Positions 1-6,556 are shown, counted from the first letter of the stretch. The stretch is DNA of 16,226 bases from Actinomycetes bacterium (GCA_021795095.1 JAJYPU010000031.1:1-16226), one strand, 5' to 3'. Program-made: numbers and translations. The notes: generated by a model not told the origin, from the letters alone.

Positions 1-238
1 CGCGGCCGGCCTGCGGGCCGTGCTCGACCTGCGCGGGACCGTCGACGCGACGGGGCGCACCCTCGAGGCGACCGAGGTCGCGATCGCCGACGAGATCGCC
101 GGAGCGGCGAACCTCGTGCTCGGCAAGGCCGCCGGCACGCCGTTCGCACGGCTGCGCGGGCTCGATCCGACCTACTTCGGCGACGGTTCGGTCGCGCGCG
201 ACATTATCCGACCCGTGAACGGCGACCTTTTTCGATAG
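1..238 (+). CDS. cofE: Coenzyme F420-0:L-glutamate ligase (CofE/FbiB N-domain type), 3' fragment
   Basis: The 5' part lies outside the window; the frame is open from base 2 and ends at TAG 236-238. The roughly 78 visible residues match the C-terminal end of the CofE family, which adds gamma-linked glutamates to F420-0 using GTP. Family-like stretches are LRGTVDATGRTLEATEVAIA, then ADEIAGAANLVLGKAAGTPFA, then an arginine-glycine turn and a C-terminal RDIIRPVNGDLFR. In mycobacterial FbiB this last motif leads into a second, nitroreductase-like domain. Here the protein stops at that point, so it looks like a single-domain ligase. It converges on the nucleotidyltransferase gene with only 2 bases between stop codons. 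Family assignment rests on recognition of a short fragment; the catalytic residues are not in view. Confidence 0.82.
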   Translation, partial: AAGLRAVLDLRGTVDATGRTLEATEVAIADEIAGAANLVLGKAAGTPFARLRGLDPTYFGDGSVARDIIRPVNGDLFR

Positions 239-240
239 GC

Positions 241-1263
241 TCAGACGCCGCCGAGACGCACGTCGCCGCTCAGGATGGAACCCGCCGCCACGTGCTCCTT
301 GGCCCCGACCACGCACGTCGGTCCGAGCTCGGCGTACTCGCCGATGACCGCATCGGGACCGATGATCGACCACCGCACGACGGCGCCGTCGCCGACGACG
401 GCGCCGGGCAAGAGCACGGCGCGCTCGATGAACGCACCGGCACCGACCTGGCAGTCCTGGTCGACCACGGCGTTTCGCAGCGTCGCGGACTCGTCGACCC
501 GACTCATCGCGTGCGCCCAGGAGCCGTTCTGAATGGCCGGCACGTTGCGGCCGTCACGGCCGCGAAGGATGTCGACGTTGGCCTGCAGATAAGCGTGAGG
601 CGTTCCGGTGTCGAGCCAGTAGGCGTGGTCGGCCATCGCGTAGAGCACGCCGTCCGCCGCAAGCGCGGGAAAGGTCTCTCGCTCCACGCTTACGCGCCCG
701 GTGGGCGCGATACGGTCCAGGACCCCCGGCTCCATGACGTAGGTGCCGGCGTTGATGAGATTGGTGGGGGCCTCGTCGCGCGGCGGCTTCTCGACAAAGG
801 CGAGGACGCGTCCGTCGGGCGCGGTAGGCACCACGCCGAACAGCGACGGGTCCACGACCGGATGCAGCGCGATCGAGGCCTCGGCGCCGTGCTCGCGGTG
901 AAAGGCCAGCAGCGCCGTGAGGTCGAGGTCGGTGACGACGTCCCCGTTGACCACGATGAAGGTCTCGGTGATGCCGGCCTCGGTCGCGGCGAAGCGGATT
1001 GCCCCGGCGGTGTCGAGCGGCTCGGGCTCGACGGCGTAGGTGACCTTGATGCCGGCGATCACGTCGTCGGGGTACGCCTCTATGAATCGGTCGGGCATGT
1101 AACCGAGCGAGAGCACGACATCGGTGACGCCGTGCCGGGCCAGGTTCTCAAGGGCGCATTCGATCATCGGCACGCCCACGAGCGGCAACATCTGCTTGGG
1201 CGTCTCGTAGGTCAGTGGGCGCAGCCGCGTCCCCATGCCGCCGACGAGGATGACGGCCTGCAA
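241..1263 (-). CDS. Sugar-phosphate nucleotidyltransferase, mannose-1-phosphate guanylyltransferase-like
   Basis: Predicted cytoplasmic enzyme that makes a nucleotide sugar, most likely GDP-mannose, for envelope polysaccharide or glycolipid synthesis. The 340 residues open with the pyrophosphorylase signature GGMGTRLRPLT...PKQMLP (about 8-26), followed by VVNGDVVTDLDL (about 103-114, metal and nucleotide site), a FVEKP motif near 156, and a NAGTYVMEPGVLDRI stretch typical of this family. Residues about 262-335 are a left-handed beta-helix with hexapeptide repeats. Similarity and position next to an F420 ligase resemble mycobacterial ManB (Rv3264c). The start is TTG at 1263, one base after the upstream gene's TAA, with an AAGGGA ribosome site inside the end of that gene, so translation is probably coupled. 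The nucleotide and sugar specificity cannot be read from sequence; a glucose-1-phosphate enzyme is the alternative. Confidence 0.9.
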   Translation of the reverse strand: MQAVILVGGMGTRLRPLTYETPKQMLPLVGVPMIECALENLARHGVTDVVLSLGYMPDRFIEAYPDDVIAGIKVTYAVEPEPLDTAGAIRFAATEAGITETFIVVNGDVVTDLDLTALLAFHREHGAEASIALHPVVDPSLFGVVPTAPDGRVLAFVEKPPRDEAPTNLINAGTYVMEPGVLDRIAPTGRVSVERETFPALAADGVLYAMADHAYWLDTGTPHAYLQANVDILRGRDGRNVPAIQNGSWAHAMSRVDESATLRNAVVDQDCQVGAGAFIERAVLLPGAVVGDGAVVRWSIIGPDAVIGEYAELGPTCVVGAKEHVAAGSILSGDVRLGGV

Positions 1264-1264
1264 G

Positions 1265-2068
1265 TTATCCCTTTGGTTTCGTCGTGGTCGTCACCGACGT
1301 CGACGAGGTGGACGACTTCGTGGTCGTCGTGGTCACCGACGTGGACGACTTCGCCGTCGTGGTCGTGGCCGGGGCCAACGTGGTCGTCGTCGACGGGGTC
1401 ACCGCCGTCTGCACCATCGCCGTGACCGTGGACTTGGACGGAGCGGGCGGTGTGACACCGCTCGGCAGGAAGGCCATGGTCACGCGCAGGTACTGGGAGA
1501 ACTTGATCGTGCTCGGATCGGTCGTGACCGTCGGCTTCTTCTGGGCGAGCGATGACCAGTAGGCGTAGGAGACCTGGCCGACCTTGCCGGCATACTTGGT
1601 CTTGGGCGCGCAGGTGGCACCGTTCTTCAACGTTGTCGTGGCCTTGCCGTGGGGGTAGCTCAGCTCGGTCGAGGTGGCGAGCAGTCCCGTGTACTCACGC
1701 GTGAACTGGGCCAGGGTTGCGTTGTTGCCGGCGTCGGCCTTGGTCACCGGGCTCACCTTGATCACATTGTTCGACTCGAGGGTGAAACCGCCGGTCGTCG
1801 AGGGGTTCGGTGCCAGGGTGACCGGCGTCCCGCAGTCGTCGATCGAGAGCGCGGCGTACCACGTCGTGCCGATGGTCGGTGGCGTGGAGGGCGAACCGGC
1901 ACTCGGGTTCTGGTATTCGTAGCGGGCCAGTACCGTCGCTGCCAGCCCAAGCACCACGATGACGACGATCGCGCCGTAGAAGTTAGACGGCCTCGACTTC
2001 TTGTAGGACCGACCGCCACCCGACGATCCGACTCGGCTGACCCATTTTCCCGCTGCGCTCTTAGCCAC
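1265..2068 (-). CDS. Membrane-anchored exported protein with Thr/Ser-rich tail, function unknown
   Basis: I do not recognise the family. The 267 residues comprise a basic, Gly/Ser-rich cytoplasmic N-terminus (1-29), one hydrophobic segment (about 31-48, AIVVIVVLGLAATVLA), an outside domain of about 150 residues (55-215), and a low-complexity Thr/Ser tail (224-267) ending KPKG. The outside domain holds only two cysteines, C79 and C153, which could form a disulfide. There is no lipobox. The tail resembles flexible linkers that are often O-mannosylated in actinobacteria, which would fit the coupled mannose-nucleotide gene downstream; that link is inference. The start is GTG 2068. No Shine-Dalgarno sequence precedes it, but TAGCGT stands 7 bases upstream, so the transcript may be leaderless. 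A tRNA gene lies 41 bases upstream. Confidence 0.85.
   Translation of the reverse strand: MAKSAAGKWVSRVGSSGGGRSYKKSRPSNFYGAIVVIVVLGLAATVLARYEYQNPSAGSPSTPPTIGTTWYAALSIDDCGTPVTLAPNPSTTGGFTLESNNVIKVSPVTKADAGNNATLAQFTREYTGLLATSTELSYPHGKATTTLKNGATCAPKTKYAGKVGQVSYAYWSSLAQKKPTVTTDPSTIKFSQYLRVTMAFLPSGVTPPAPSKSTVTAMVQTAVTPSTTTTLAPATTTTAKSSTSVTTTTTKSSTSSTSVTTTTKPKG
1268..1273 (-). promoter_or_regulatory. Ribosome binding site for the nucleotidyltransferase (fixes a TTG start)
   Basis: AAGGGA on the minus strand lies 4 bases before the TTG start at 1263 and within the last sense codons of the upstream gene (AAG GGA TAA C TTG). No ATG or GTG gives a better start, because the nucleotide-binding motif begins only a few codons in. 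Confidence 0.6.
1268..1399 (-). repeat. Low-complexity Thr/Ser coding repeat
   Basis: The last 44 codons of the anchored protein are degenerate ACG/ACC/AGC-type repeats encoding two to three copies of a TTTTxKSSTSxT unit. On the plus strand this appears as repeated GTCGTGGTC/GACGTGGACGACTTC blocks. Such DNA can change length by slippage, so tail length may vary among strains. Confidence 0.7.
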
Positions 2069-2075
2069 GGGGGCA

Positions 2076-2081
2076 ACGCTA
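2076..2081 (-). promoter_or_regulatory. Candidate -10 element (leaderless start of the anchored protein)
   Basis: TAGCGT fits the actinobacterial TANNNT -10 pattern and ends 7 bases before the GTG at 2068, which would put the transcript start at or next to the start codon. No convincing -35 is visible, and read-through from the tRNA is also possible. Confidence 0.35.
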
Positions 2082-2083
2082 CT

Positions 2084-2109
2084 AAAAAAGCGCGCACTGA
2101 CCGAACGCG
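2084..2109 (-). terminator. Possible weak intrinsic terminator after the tRNA
   Basis: Immediately after the tRNA 3' end the minus strand reads CGCG, an 11-base loop, CGCG, C, then six T (2089-2084). The stem is only 4 bp, so this may be a weak terminator or simply the 3' trailer processed from the precursor. Confidence 0.35.
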
Positions 2110-2183
2110 TAGGGGCGGAGGGACTCGAACCCTCACTGGAGGCGGTTTAAGCGCCCTGCCTCTGCCAATTGGGCTACGCCCCC
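2110..2183 (-). tRNA. tRNA with anticodon UAA (Leu codon UUA), class-I shape
   Basis: A 74-base cloverleaf can be folded by eye. The acceptor GGGGGCG pairs with CGCCCCT (G1-U72 wobble) with discriminator A73. The D stem is GCC/GGC with AATTGG in the loop. The anticodon stem is GGGCG/CGCCT with loop CTTAAAC, so anticodon U34 A35 A36. The T stem GAGGG/CCCTC carries loop TTCGAGT. CCA is not encoded. UAA decodes UUA, hence leucine, yet the variable region is only 5 bases (CCAGT), whereas bacterial tRNA-Leu normally has a long variable arm. The tRNA call is firm. The amino acid is inferred from the anticodon alone. Confidence 0.88.
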
Positions 2184-2200
2184 GCGCGGTCGTGCCTGAC

Positions 2201-2206
2201 ACCGTA
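2201..2206 (-). promoter_or_regulatory. Candidate -10 element of the tRNA promoter
   Basis: TACGGT on the minus strand fits TANNNT and ends 17 bases before the tRNA 5' end, leaving room for a short 5' leader trimmed by RNase P. The -35 region is poor. Confidence 0.3.
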
Positions 2207-2283
2207 ACGCATCGGCGCCGCGCTCGAGAATCTCGTGGTTGTCCACTCGTGCACCGCACCGACCCCACGTCCATGGCCCGCGC

Positions 2284-2321
2284 CCATCTACCGACTCGCC
2301 GGGCTCCGTCTCGGTAGATGG
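2284..2321. promoter_or_regulatory. Perfect 11-bp inverted repeat upstream of the NlpC/P60 gene (possible operator)
   Basis: CCATCTACCGA (2284-2294) and TCGGTAGATGG (2311-2321) are exact reverse complements separated by 16 bases. The right arm ends about 14 bases before the -35-like GTGACA of the + strand promoter. No T-run follows and no + strand gene lies upstream to be terminated, so a protein-binding site is more likely than a terminator. Confidence 0.55.
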
Positions 2322-2343
2322 TTTGTGTGAGACCGTGACAAAC
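2321..2343. repeat. Short inverted repeat overlapping the -35 region
   Basis: GTTTGT (2321-2326) and ACAAAC (2338-2343) are reverse complements with an 11-base centre. The repeat directly abuts the larger one and spans the -35-like GTGACA. Six-base arms can arise by chance. Confidence 0.35.
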
Positions 2344-2362
2344 CGTCCACTCCCGTTAGGCT
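2335..2362 (+). promoter_or_regulatory. Promoter of the NlpC/P60 gene, leaderless type
   Basis: GTGACA (2335-2340), a 16-base spacer and TAGGCT (2357-2362) form a sigma70-like promoter. The -10 ends 6 bases before ATG 2369, so transcription would begin at the start codon. There is no Shine-Dalgarno sequence, which supports a leaderless message. Confidence 0.5.
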
Positions 2363-2368
2363 GAAATA

Positions 2369-3547
2369 ATGAACCACGTGCGTCGTCGGGGCACGGCCCG
2401 TTCACTCATGACCCGATTTATCGCCGCGATGGCGGTCGTGGCGATGGTCACGACGGCGCTCCCCTTGAACTCGAGCGCACAGACGATCGCTCAAACCCGC
2501 GCCGAGATCGCCGCGCTGTCGGCGACCCTCGCCCAACAGCAGCGCACGAGCGAGTCCACCGCGAACGCCTACGACGCCGCGAAGGTCCAGTTCACCACGA
2601 TCACGATCAACGTCAAACGGCTTGAGGGGCGCGAGACGATCAAGCGCGCAGCGATCGCGGCCACGTCACGCCAACTGGTGAGCGCGGTCGTGCGCGCCTA
2701 CGTCTTCGCAGCGGCGATCGCCCAGACGATCTCGCTCTTCAACCAGCCGGTGACTTCGAGTGACGCGCGCACCGAGTACCAGAACCAGGCAATCGGCAAC
2801 CTGACCAAGATCAGAACCCGCTTCCAGGACGAGAAGCGCTCACTCGACTCGACAATCGCCCAGCTGGCGGCCCAGCGGATCCAGGCCCACCAGCAAGAGA
2901 ACACCATGCGCGACCTGCTCCAGCAGAACATCCGCAACGAGGCGTCGACCCAGGCCACGCTGACCGCGGTGACCCAGTCGCTGAAGAAGCAGATCATCGC
3001 CTACGAGGTCCAAGTCGGCACGGCCGCCGCGAAGGTCCGCGACGTCGCCCAGGAGCAGGCCGCAGTCGCGGCGGCCTCGGCCGTCGGCGGCCAGAGCGCC
3101 GCGAACCTCGTGCTCGCCGCGATCCAAGCCGCGACACCGCCGATCTTCACCGGGGGCACCGCGGGCTCGGCCGCCGGGCGTGCGGCGCTCGCGGCCGCTG
3201 TCTCCCAGATCGGTGTGCCCTACGTCTGGGGCGGCGAGACCCCCGGTCAGGGCTTTGACTGCTCGGGACTCGTCCAGTGGGCGTGGGCACGCGCGGGCTT
3301 CCAGATCCCACGCACCACCGAGACCCAATGGCCGGCCCTGCGTCACATCCCGCTCAGTCAGCTCCAACCGGGTGACCTGCTCTTCTACTACAACCTCGAC
3401 GGCGACCACCTGGTCGACCACGTCGTGATGTACGCGGGCAGCGGCCCGTGGGGCACGAACACCATCATCGCGGCCGCCAGTGCCGGCACGCGGATCAGCT
3501 ACGCGCCCATCTTCACGTTCGGACTCATCGGTGCCGCCCGACCCTAA
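2369..3547 (+). CDS. Secreted coiled-coil NlpC/P60 peptidoglycan endopeptidase
   Basis: Predicted exported cell-wall hydrolase (cutting stem-peptide bonds) of the RipA/RipC-like architecture, 392 residues. Residues 1-37 are an Arg-rich signal peptide with hydrophobic core (IAAMAVVAMVTTALPL, cleavage probably after SSA). Residues about 40-245 are rich in Gln, Ala and Arg and should form a long coiled coil that could keep the enzyme inactive or tether it to a division partner. A Gly/Ala linker leads to the NlpC/P60 domain (about 268-392) with catalytic C298 in FDCSGL and H351 in VDHVVMY. The third catalytic position, an acid, His or Asn in most members, aligns with A368 in IIAAAS. ATG 2369 fits the leaderless promoter; ATG 2408 is an alternative that leaves the signal peptide intact. 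The 3' end overlaps the glycosyltransferase. Confidence 0.94.
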   Translation: MNHVRRRGTARSLMTRFIAAMAVVAMVTTALPLNSSAQTIAQTRAEIAALSATLAQQQRTSESTANAYDAAKVQFTTITINVKRLEGRETIKRAAIAATSRQLVSAVVRAYVFAAAIAQTISLFNQPVTSSDARTEYQNQAIGNLTKIRTRFQDEKRSLDSTIAQLAAQRIQAHQQENTMRDLLQQNIRNEASTQATLTAVTQSLKKQIIAYEVQVGTAAAKVRDVAQEQAAVAAASAVGGQSAANLVLAAIQAATPPIFTGGTAGSAAGRAALAAAVSQIGVPYVWGGETPGQGFDCSGLVQWAWARAGFQIPRTTETQWPALRHIPLSQLQPGDLLFYYNLDGDHLVDHVVMYAGSGPWGTNTIIAAASAGTRISYAPIFTFGLIGAARP

Positions 3548-4484
3548 CGACCCCGACATCGACATCACCGTCGTCGTGCCCGCGTTCAATGAGGCCCAAC
3601 GACTGCGCCGCGGGTTCGAACGACTCCGACCTTTTCTCAACGACCTCGACGTCGAGCGCACCGAGTTCGTGATCGTCGACGACGGTTCCACCGACGACAC
3701 GGCTCGCGAGGCCCTCGCCGTCTACGGTGAGCTCCCCCATCGCCTCGTCGTCCAACAGCCGTCCAACCGGGGCAAGGGTGCGGCCGTGCGCCTCGGGGTC
3801 GCGGTGGCACGCGGCGAGCGCTTGCTCACGGTGGACGCCGACATGGCCATCGATCCGCACCACTACCGGGCGATGGTCGACGAGCTCGAACGCGCCGACT
3901 TCGTAGCCGGTTCGCGGGCCCACGACGGCCACCTGCGCTACGAGTCGCGCACGCGCACCCTGGCTGGCCGGGTGTTCAACCGACTCGTGCGCCACTACAC
4001 CGGGGTCACCCTCGTGGACACCCAGTGCGGCGCCAAGGCGTTCCGTCGAGGGCCCGCCCGACTCCTCGGGCTGTTGGGCATGGTCGACGGGTTCGCCTAC
4101 GACGCGGAGTTCTTCCTGCTCGCGCGCCGACTCGGTCTCACGGTGCTCGCGCACCCGGTGACCTGGGAGGACGTCGGCGGATCCTCCGTACACCTGCGCT
4201 CGGCCCCCCTCGCGATGATCGCGGACTTGCGGGCGCTGCCGCGCACGCACCACGTGAACCCAGTCGTCGTCGCTGCCGCGGACGTGTCACCTGAGACCGT
4301 CGCGCGCGTCGCGCGCGCCGCGCGCGTCCAGGGACTCGTGATCGCCCGTAGCGCCGAGGACGCGCTGATCGTGCTGTCTCGCGACGACGCCATCGGCGCG
4401 ACGAGCATCGCCGCGGCCCTTGGGGGCGCCGTGCGCACCACCGACGTCGCAGGTCTCGTCGGGCGCGCTATCGAAGCGGTCTAG
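3531..4484 (+). CDS. Family 2 glycosyltransferase, dolichyl/polyprenyl-phosphate glycosyltransferase-like
   Basis: Predicted GT-A enzyme that transfers a sugar from a nucleotide sugar, probably onto a polyprenyl phosphate. Using GTG 3531 it has 317 residues: VVVPAFNEAQRL (14-25), VIVDDGSTDDT (47-57), the metal-binding VDADMAID with DAD at 102-104, DTQCGAKAFRR (163-173) and GFAYDAEFFLLARR (187-200), the pattern seen in ALG5-like dolichyl-phosphate glucosyltransferases. No membrane helix is present. Residues about 243-317 form an Ala/Val-rich C-terminal region I do not recognise, with alternating Val-rich strands and Ala-rich helices. The GTG lies 17 bp inside the NlpC/P60 gene; an earlier GTG at 3480 would give a larger overlap and a Pro/Ser-rich leader. 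The gene ends 1 base from the convergent acetyltransferase. The lipid acceptor and sugar are unknown. Confidence 0.9.
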   Translation: MPPDPNDPDIDITVVVPAFNEAQRLRRGFERLRPFLNDLDVERTEFVIVDDGSTDDTAREALAVYGELPHRLVVQQPSNRGKGAAVRLGVAVARGERLLTVDADMAIDPHHYRAMVDELERADFVAGSRAHDGHLRYESRTRTLAGRVFNRLVRHYTGVTLVDTQCGAKAFRRGPARLLGLLGMVDGFAYDAEFFLLARRLGLTVLAHPVTWEDVGGSSVHLRSAPLAMIADLRALPRTHHVNPVVVAAADVSPETVARVARAARVQGLVIARSAEDALIVLSRDDAIGATSIAAALGGAVRTTDVAGLVGRAIEAV

Positions 4485-4485
4485 G

Positions 4486-5121
4486 TCAGTCGGCGCGTGG
4501 GAGCAGCCAGTCGGCGACCAGTTGGGGTGCCCGGTCGGCCCACTCCTCGGCGGTGATCGCGTAGCGGCCGTGGTCCTCCCAGGCGCCGTCGATCTCGAGG
4601 TAGCGCTCGGCGACGCCCTCGAAGCGCAGGCCGAGCTTCTCGACGACCCGCCGCGACGCCCGGTTCCGCGGGATGATGTTGATCTCGATGCGGTGCAGGC
4701 GCAACGTCTCGAAGGCGAACTGCAGCACGACGACCACCGATTCGGGCATCAGCCCCCGTCCCGCGACCGCCTCGTCGATCCAGTAGCCGACGAACGCCGA
4801 CTGCAGCGGACCCCGTTGGATCGAGGAGAGCGTGAGCTCGCCCACGAACCGGTTGTCGTAAAAGATGCCGAACCCGTAGCCGCTGCCCAACTGACGTTCG
4901 CGCTCGCGCAGCGCGCAACGGCTCTCGAAGCTCCGTTGGTCCTCGGCCAGGTGCGACGAGTGGGCCGAACGGGGCTCCCACTTCACGAGCCAGTCGTGGC
5001 AGCGGGTGCGCACCTCGAGCCACCCGTCGTAGTCCTGCTCGTTGAGCGTGCGAAGCACCACGCGTCGCCCGTGCAGGGTTACCGGCGAATAGAGCGTCCC
5101 ACGCACTGTCACCGTCGCCAC
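4486..5121 (-). CDS. GNAT-family N-acetyltransferase, RimJ-like
   Basis: Predicted acetyl-CoA-dependent acetyltransferase of the RimJ/RimL group, which acetylate protein N-termini such as ribosomal proteins; 211 residues. The start of the fold is seen in RRVVLRTLNEQDYDGWLEVR, the central strands in FGIFYDNRFVGELTLSSI, the cofactor-binding turn in EAVAGRGLMPES (the Q/RxxGxG/A region) and the typical NIIPRNRASRRVVEKLGLRFEG near the end. A GTG at 5121 gives the full length. GTG 5112, three codons later, has a better ribosome site (GGTGAGG, 7 bases away) and may be the real start. It lies 40 bases downstream of ppx and may be the last gene of the long minus-strand run. The substrate is unknown. 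Confidence 0.9.
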   Translation of the reverse strand: MATVTVRGTLYSPVTLHGRRVVLRTLNEQDYDGWLEVRTRCHDWLVKWEPRSAHSSHLAEDQRSFESRCALRERERQLGSGYGFGIFYDNRFVGELTLSSIQRGPLQSAFVGYWIDEAVAGRGLMPESVVVVLQFAFETLRLHRIEINIIPRNRASRRVVEKLGLRFEGVAERYLEIDGAWEDHGRYAITAEEWADRAPQLVADWLLPRAD

Positions 5122-5161
5122 CTCACCCCACCATCGTGCCAGGTTGTCGAGACACCCCGCG

Positions 5162-6082
5162 TCACCGCAGCAACCACGCGGCGACGCCGTCGAGGATGTC
5201 GCTCTCCGAGCTGAGCAGGTCCAGCGCCCCGACCCGGTCCATGACCGCGTCGAGCACCATCAGACCCGCGACGAGGACGTCCTCTCGACCCGACACCATC
5301 CCGGCGTGTGCGAGCCGTTGTTCGGGTGACTCGACGGCCAGACGGTCGCGCCAGTCCTGGACGGTACGGCGCGAGAGCAGCTGGTGGTGGACGGCCTCGC
5401 GCCGGTAGGTCCCCAGTCCCCGGTCCAGTTGGACCAACGTGGCAACGGTGCCGGCCAGTCCGACGAGGCGAACGCCGCCCGGCACGGACGCGAGGGTCGG
5501 GTCCGTCGCCATCGCCGCGTCGAGCGCGTCATCGATCATCTGTTCGGCCGCCCGACGTCTCGCGTTGGTCACGGCCTCACGCCCGAGTGCGCGCTCGGTG
5601 ACGCGCACGCAACCCAGCTGCATCGACACCGCGTGCAGCACGCCATCGAGGCGTACCGCCAGCTCGGTGCTGCCCCCGCCGACGTCAACAATCATTGTCG
5701 CGCGGTCGTCCCGCGCCAGTCCGGCGGTCGCCCCCTCGTAGGAGAACTCGGCCTCGGCGCGTCCGTCGAGCACCCGGACCTCGACGTCCGTAAGTCGGCG
5801 TGCTTCGTCGACGAACTCGTCGCGGTTGATCGCGTCGCGGATGGCCGAGGTGCCGACAACCATCCCCGCTCCCACGTGGTGACGGTCCATGAGCGCCCGG
5901 TACTCACCGAGCACCGCGAAAGTCCGCGCCATAGCGTCGGGCGCCAAGCGTCCCGACGCGTCGACGCCCGCACTCAGTCGGGTGATCCGCATCGCCCGCT
6001 CGAGGGTTCGCCCGGAGCCATCGGCGATCAGAAGGCGCGTCGAGTTCGACCCGCAGTCGACGACCGCCACTGGCTCAGGCAC
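5162..6082 (-). CDS. ppx: Ppx/GppA family phosphatase (exopolyphosphatase)
   Basis: Member of the ASKHA-fold family that removes terminal phosphate from polyphosphate or the 5' phosphate of pppGpp; cytoplasmic, 306 residues. Visible motifs are VVDCGSNSTRLLIAD (7-21, phosphate loop 1), VGTSAIRDAINRDEF (about 76-90), RAEAEFSYEGA and MIVDVGGGSTELAV (phosphate loop 2). It is short and lacks the C-terminal HD-like domain of enterobacterial Ppx, like mycobacterial Ppx2 (Rv1026), which also follows the DUF501 gene. GTG 6082 was chosen because GAGGA stands 5 bases upstream and the protein then begins right before loop 1. The open frame runs on to 6337, but that part is antisense-like, Trp/Arg/Ser-rich sequence inside DUF501. 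The gene overlaps DUF501 by 8 bp. Confidence 0.93.
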   Translation of the reverse strand: MPEPVAVVDCGSNSTRLLIADGSGRTLERAMRITRLSAGVDASGRLAPDAMARTFAVLGEYRALMDRHHVGAGMVVGTSAIRDAINRDEFVDEARRLTDVEVRVLDGRAEAEFSYEGATAGLARDDRATMIVDVGGGSTELAVRLDGVLHAVSMQLGCVRVTERALGREAVTNARRRAAEQMIDDALDAAMATDPTLASVPGGVRLVGLAGTVATLVQLDRGLGTYRREAVHHQLLSRRTVQDWRDRLAVESPEQRLAHAGMVSGREDVLVAGLMVLDAVMDRVGALDLLSSESDILDGVAAWLLR

Positions 6083-6556
6083 GGACGTCCTCGACACGCA
6101 GTTCGGGTAGCTCGACGGCCGCGGCCACCAGCGCGCCCACCGGGTCGTTCGCTCCGACGAGAAAGTTCGCGAGGTGCGCGTGGAGGCACTTGACCCCCAG
6201 GCGCGTCCCGCCGACACCCCCCACGGGCGCCACCGCACCACGTTGGACAATGGCCGCGTCACGGCGCCGGGCGTAGTCGTCGTGAGCCGCCGCCAACTCG
6301 ACGGGGTCGACGAGCGCTTCAAAGCGGTGGACCCCACCCTCGCCTTCGAGACGGCTCACCGACGCGTGTAGCTCGCGGTCGACCAGCCAGTACAGCGTCG
6401 GCATCGGCGTCCCGTCGCGCAGGTGAGGCTCGTTCTCAATCACGACAGGCCGTCCGTCGAGTCGGCGCACCACGACCGCACAGCGGCCCGCGAGTGGACG
6501 ACCGATCAATGACTCGACGACGAGCAGATCGTCCCGCGACGCATCGCGAAACGTGC

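Noticed and set aside
292..1425. 377-codon + strand open frame opposite the nucleotidyltransferase
   Set aside because: It mirrors the codon structure of a well-supported gene and ends in repetitive Trp/Ser sequence from the Thr-rich tail; no protein family is visible.
2184..2368. Riboswitch (such as a c-di-AMP type) before the NlpC/P60 gene
   Set aside because: The -10 lies 6 bases from the start codon, leaving no leader RNA, and no riboswitch core motif was recognised.
2133..2405. 90-codon minus-strand open frame across the tRNA
   Set aside because: Its C-terminal GGVAQLAEAGRLNRLQ is the usual false translation of a tRNA gene.
6083..6337. N-terminal extension of ppx
   Set aside because: The extension is Trp/Arg/Ser/Thr-rich shadow sequence within DUF501, and a good ribosome site stands before GTG 6082, where the family domain begins.
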